Of a stretch of 64,000 bases of DNA, positions 61,371 to 64,000 are shown piece after piece (position 1 is the first letter of the stretch; each line of letters opens with the position of its first letter). The notes under the pieces were generated by a model. That model did not search any database. It worked only from the letters and a program-made list of their open reading frames with translations, and was not told the DNA's origin. The stretch is from Amborella trichopoda (lineage: Eukaryota; Streptophyta; Magnoliopsida; Amborellales; Amborellaceae): positions 297,884-361,883 of the forward strand of contig NW_006497557.1 in NCBI RefSeq assembly GCF_000471905.2, in the 5' to 3' direction. Position numbers and translations under genes: made by a program.

Positions 61371-61515
61371 TTTCTTCTGTTAAGGAATGCGTTTGTGATT
61401 TTCCATCTTCATGGCATGTAGATTTATAGAGAATCCGTTTGAGGTTTTCTATCTTCAAGTATGAAGATGTATCTTCATGGTACTCTCTAATGGCTCTCTC
61501 GAGCAGCTAAATAAT

Positions 61516-61907
61516 GGGCGCGGTTTCTATAGAGCCTAGCTCTAAACAATAAAATTAGAGCCTACCTTCAAATAGTGTCGAGAAATACGGTTTCAATACT
61601 GAAAATCTTTGTTATAGACTTAGGATATATTTTCATCTTTATTTATAAAGTTTAAAGCTTAAAAAATAGTTTAGATCAACAAATTTATGAAAACTTGGAA
61701 ATATTGAAAATTGACGGTCAAAAAATGTGTTACAAAATACGCTATTTTCAAAACTTGAAATCCATTTTTTCCTCATGTCCATGCATCTTGATGTCGAGAT
61801 GATCAATTTAAGGATATTTGGGCATCGAAACAACCTCTTCTAGTAAATTTTTTGAAGTAGGATCTAATTTGATTGTTTAGAGCCTCGGCTCTATATAAAC
61901 GTTTCCC
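61516..61907. mobile_element. A-type Mutator-like MITE with perfect 9-bp duplication
   Basis: A 392-bp element starting GGGCGCGGTTTCTATAGAGC and ending CGGCTCTATATAAACGTTTCC plus C. CTAAATAAT flanks it exactly on both sides (61507-61515 and 61908-61916). It lies about 0.4 kb upstream of the - strand repeat-protein gene. This is the best bounded A copy. Confidence 0.9.
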
Positions 61908-62249
61908 CTAAATAATAGATACGAAAACTATCAATTAAGGGAAAACTATATTTCATAACATACAACTCACTGGTAAGATGAATAGAGAGATAAAGCGTCT
62001 AAAAAAGAGACATGTTTTATCGGTTTTTTGATGGGTCGAGCAATCGATTGGGGTAACATGGTCTTTTCATAATCAATGGAAAATTTCTTTCGACTTTATT
62101 TCACTGTAATTTGATTGATGGTTTTGCTTATTTATGTGAATTAATTGGTCATGTATGCTTTACTTTGAGATTTATTATGTAATTCAGATAATCAATTTGA
62201 TGTATGGGTATTACTGTGAGATTCAGTGTTCCAATCATAGTTACTGTGG

Positions 62250-62750
62250 TGCTCGTGCTCCGGAATCTCGCTCCGAAGTTCCGGAGCCGGGATCTCGTCC
62301 GAAACCCATTCACAACTTTTTGGGATCTCGCTCCAATTTTTAGGATTCTAGATCCAATCTTTAGGAATTCACAACGGAGCTCGCTCCCATTCATAATGCA
62401 GCTCGCTTCATCTACTTCATGGATCTCGCTCTCATTCACAATGGAGCTCGCGCCTGATAATTCACGGATCTCGATCCCATTCTCAATGGAGTTCGCTCCC
62501 TCTACTTCATGGATCTCGCTCCAATTGTCTCACGAAACGTGTTCCATAACATTGTAGATGTAGTTCTCGAACAAATTAGATCCCTGCTCCCATAATTTTA
62601 AGATCGCGATCCCGATATTCTCTGAACTAGATCCTAACAAGGTTGTGACCCTGATCCTATAATCTATGGAGCTCACTCATGAGGAAAGTGGATCTCGGTC
62701 CCGAAAGTATAAGGTTCTCGATTTATGAAATCCGGGATTGCGACCCCTAG
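62250..62750. repeat. Degenerate minisatellite around GGATCTCGCTCC
   Basis: Units of about 30-35 bp alternate GGATCTCGCTCCNATT and CACAATGGAGCTCGCTCC-like parts from about 62250 to 62545, becoming more diverged to 62750. The open frames here (both strands) are produced by the repeat. Confidence 0.8.
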
Positions 62751-62871
62751 GAACTTGAACGTTAACTCCATGTTTATTTATTTATTCATTTAGTCGGTGC
62801 TTCATACTTGCAATAGGCATTTAATTGTTCCTATAGTAATTCCAAAACAACAAACGGCTTAATTTTGTATA

Positions 62872-63105
62872 GGGTGTGGTTTCTATAAGGTTACAACCTT
62901 AAACAATCCAATTAAGGTGCACCTCTAAATTTTATCATAATATGGAATTTTGGTGTAATTCTTTTTTTAAGATTATCTAAAATCTATTTTCATTTTCAAT
63001 TATAAATTTTAAACTCCAAAAAGGTTAAAATCAAGTATATCTATAAACCTATGAAAATCTTGAAATTGGACAGTCTAGATCATGTGTTGCAAGATGCAAA
63101 ATTCT
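62872..63105. mobile_element. Left part of a B-type MITE
   Basis: Starts GGGTGTGGTTTCTATAAGG and follows the B consensus to TGTTGCAAGATGCA near 63098, after which homology stops. Confidence 0.75.
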
Positions 63106-63454
63106 TCATACAATTGAGGATGTTACTAAATTCTTCAAATATTTTTCTAAAGATTAATAGTTCAGCAATAGACTTTTCTATCAAAACAATTTGTGGTACA
63201 TATGTTAGTGCACCCACGAAAATTAGAGGTCTTCCTTGGAGATAGAAAGACGTAGATATAGAGAGTCAATAAGACAAAGCTAAGAAAGACTCAGATATAG
63301 AGAGTGAAAAAGACAAGACTTAGAAAGACTAATTTCCAGTTTGGATGTACCCAAAATTATAGTATTATCATATTCCAAGAAAAAATGATTAAGATAGAAG
63401 GTAAGAACCATTTGGAACGATAACCTCATAAAGATTTCTAGTTCATTAAAAAAA
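63106..63454. other. Intergenic sequence
   Basis: AAAGACTNAGATATAGAGAG-like words occur twice near 63246-63308 as a short tandem repeat. No gene. Confidence 0.4.
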
Positions 63455-63823
63455 GGGTGATGTTTGTATAAGGTGTCAACCTTATACTGTTGACGTAAGG
63501 TGTGCCTCAAAAGTATGGCCAAAATGTAGTTTCGGTGCCACAAAGCCTTGCAATAATATAAAAATCTAATTTTTCCATCAATTATGAAATTCAAAGTTCT
63601 AGGAATGGTGATGATCGAGAAAATTTATAAACACTTTAAAATCTTGAAAATGGACGGTCCAAATAATGTGTTAGAAGATGAACTATTTTTAGGAGTGCTC
63701 AATCTCTTCTTTTTTCATGTGTATGAATCTCGAGGTCGAGATGATCGATTTGAGCGATTTTTAGCATAGGAAGAACCTTCACTAGTGGGTTTTATAGGTG
63801 CACCTTACCTATACATTATAAGG

Positions 63824-63829
<6 letters not shown>
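63455..63829. mobile_element. B-type MITE running into a microsatellite
   Basis: Starts GGGTGATGTTTGTATAAGG. The interior has TGGACGGTCCAAATAATGTG and CTCGAGGTCGAGATGATCG. The right end GGTGCACCTTACC...ATTATAAGG merges with the GA tract at about 63827. Confidence 0.75.
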
Positions 63830-63908
<79 letters not shown>

Positions 63909-63932
63909 TAGTAGTAGTAGAGTAGTAGTAGT

Positions 63933-63969
<37 letters not shown>

Positions 63970-64000
63970 CGTAAGTAACGTAAGTAACGTAACGTAAGTA
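63827..64000. repeat. Compound microsatellite: GA, GTA, AAGT and CGTAA units
   Basis: (GA)n of about 78 bp, then (GTA)n, then (AAGT)n, then CGTAAGTAA variants up to the window edge. Each motif differs from the previous one by a small step. Confidence 0.95.

Noticed and set aside
62149-62557. Open frames on both strands of the minisatellite
   Set aside because: They arise from the repeat unit; no independent evidence of coding.
63827-64000. CRISPR-like array
   Set aside because: Simple microsatellite without spacers, in a plant nuclear sequence.

Overview
This window looks like nuclear DNA of a flowering plant. It has AT-rich intergenic sequence, spliced genes with GT-AG introns, plastid-targeted plant enzymes (phosphoserine aminotransferase, limit dextrinase), a DYW-type PPR relic and dense plant transposon relics. 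The species cannot be told from the sequence. All identifications are by reading; no database search was run.

Layout. 1-7.8 kb: the last six exons of a plastidial limit dextrinase/pullulanase gene on the + strand, running in from the left edge; an antisense RTE-type LINE lies upstream of its first visible exon. 8-11.6 kb: repeats, a MITE and small duplications. 11.6-18.1 kb: a PIF/Harbinger-type element with a TTA target duplication, holding a fossil Ty1/copia element and a 1.2 kb minisatellite. 18-26.4 kb: nested and partial MITEs plus a second RTE LINE fragment. 26.7-28.0 kb: an intact single-exon PSAT1 gene with TATA box and poly(A) signal. 30.1-31.3 kb: a decayed PPR-DYW relic resembling Arabidopsis At2g03880. 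31.7-35.4 kb: a small two-exon coiled-coil gene whose intron holds a tRNA-Glu-derived SINE-like copy. 36.4-38.4 kb: a hAT-like element carrying three BED-finger modules. 39-54 kb: a third RTE LINE fragment and a 4.4 kb segmental duplication (41.0-45.5 and 49.9-54.3 kb) made of an L1 tail, a fossil LTR and a MITE, with a fossil Ty3/gypsy scrap between the copies. 56.4-56.7 kb: two C-terminal exons of soluble inorganic pyrophosphatase without the rest of the gene. 57-64 kb: more MITEs, an unrecognised - strand gene coding a triplicated ~80-residue repeat (60.2-61.1 kb), a minisatellite and a compound microsatellite at the right edge.

The most distinctive feature is a MITE family (about 390 bp, ends near GGGTGTGGTTTNTATA, 9-bp target duplications) with close to 18 whole or partial copies here. 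The 9-bp duplications point to Mutator-like elements. The host genes share no pathway and do not form an operon-like unit. Starch debranching and serine synthesis are both plastid functions but are probably neighbours by chance.
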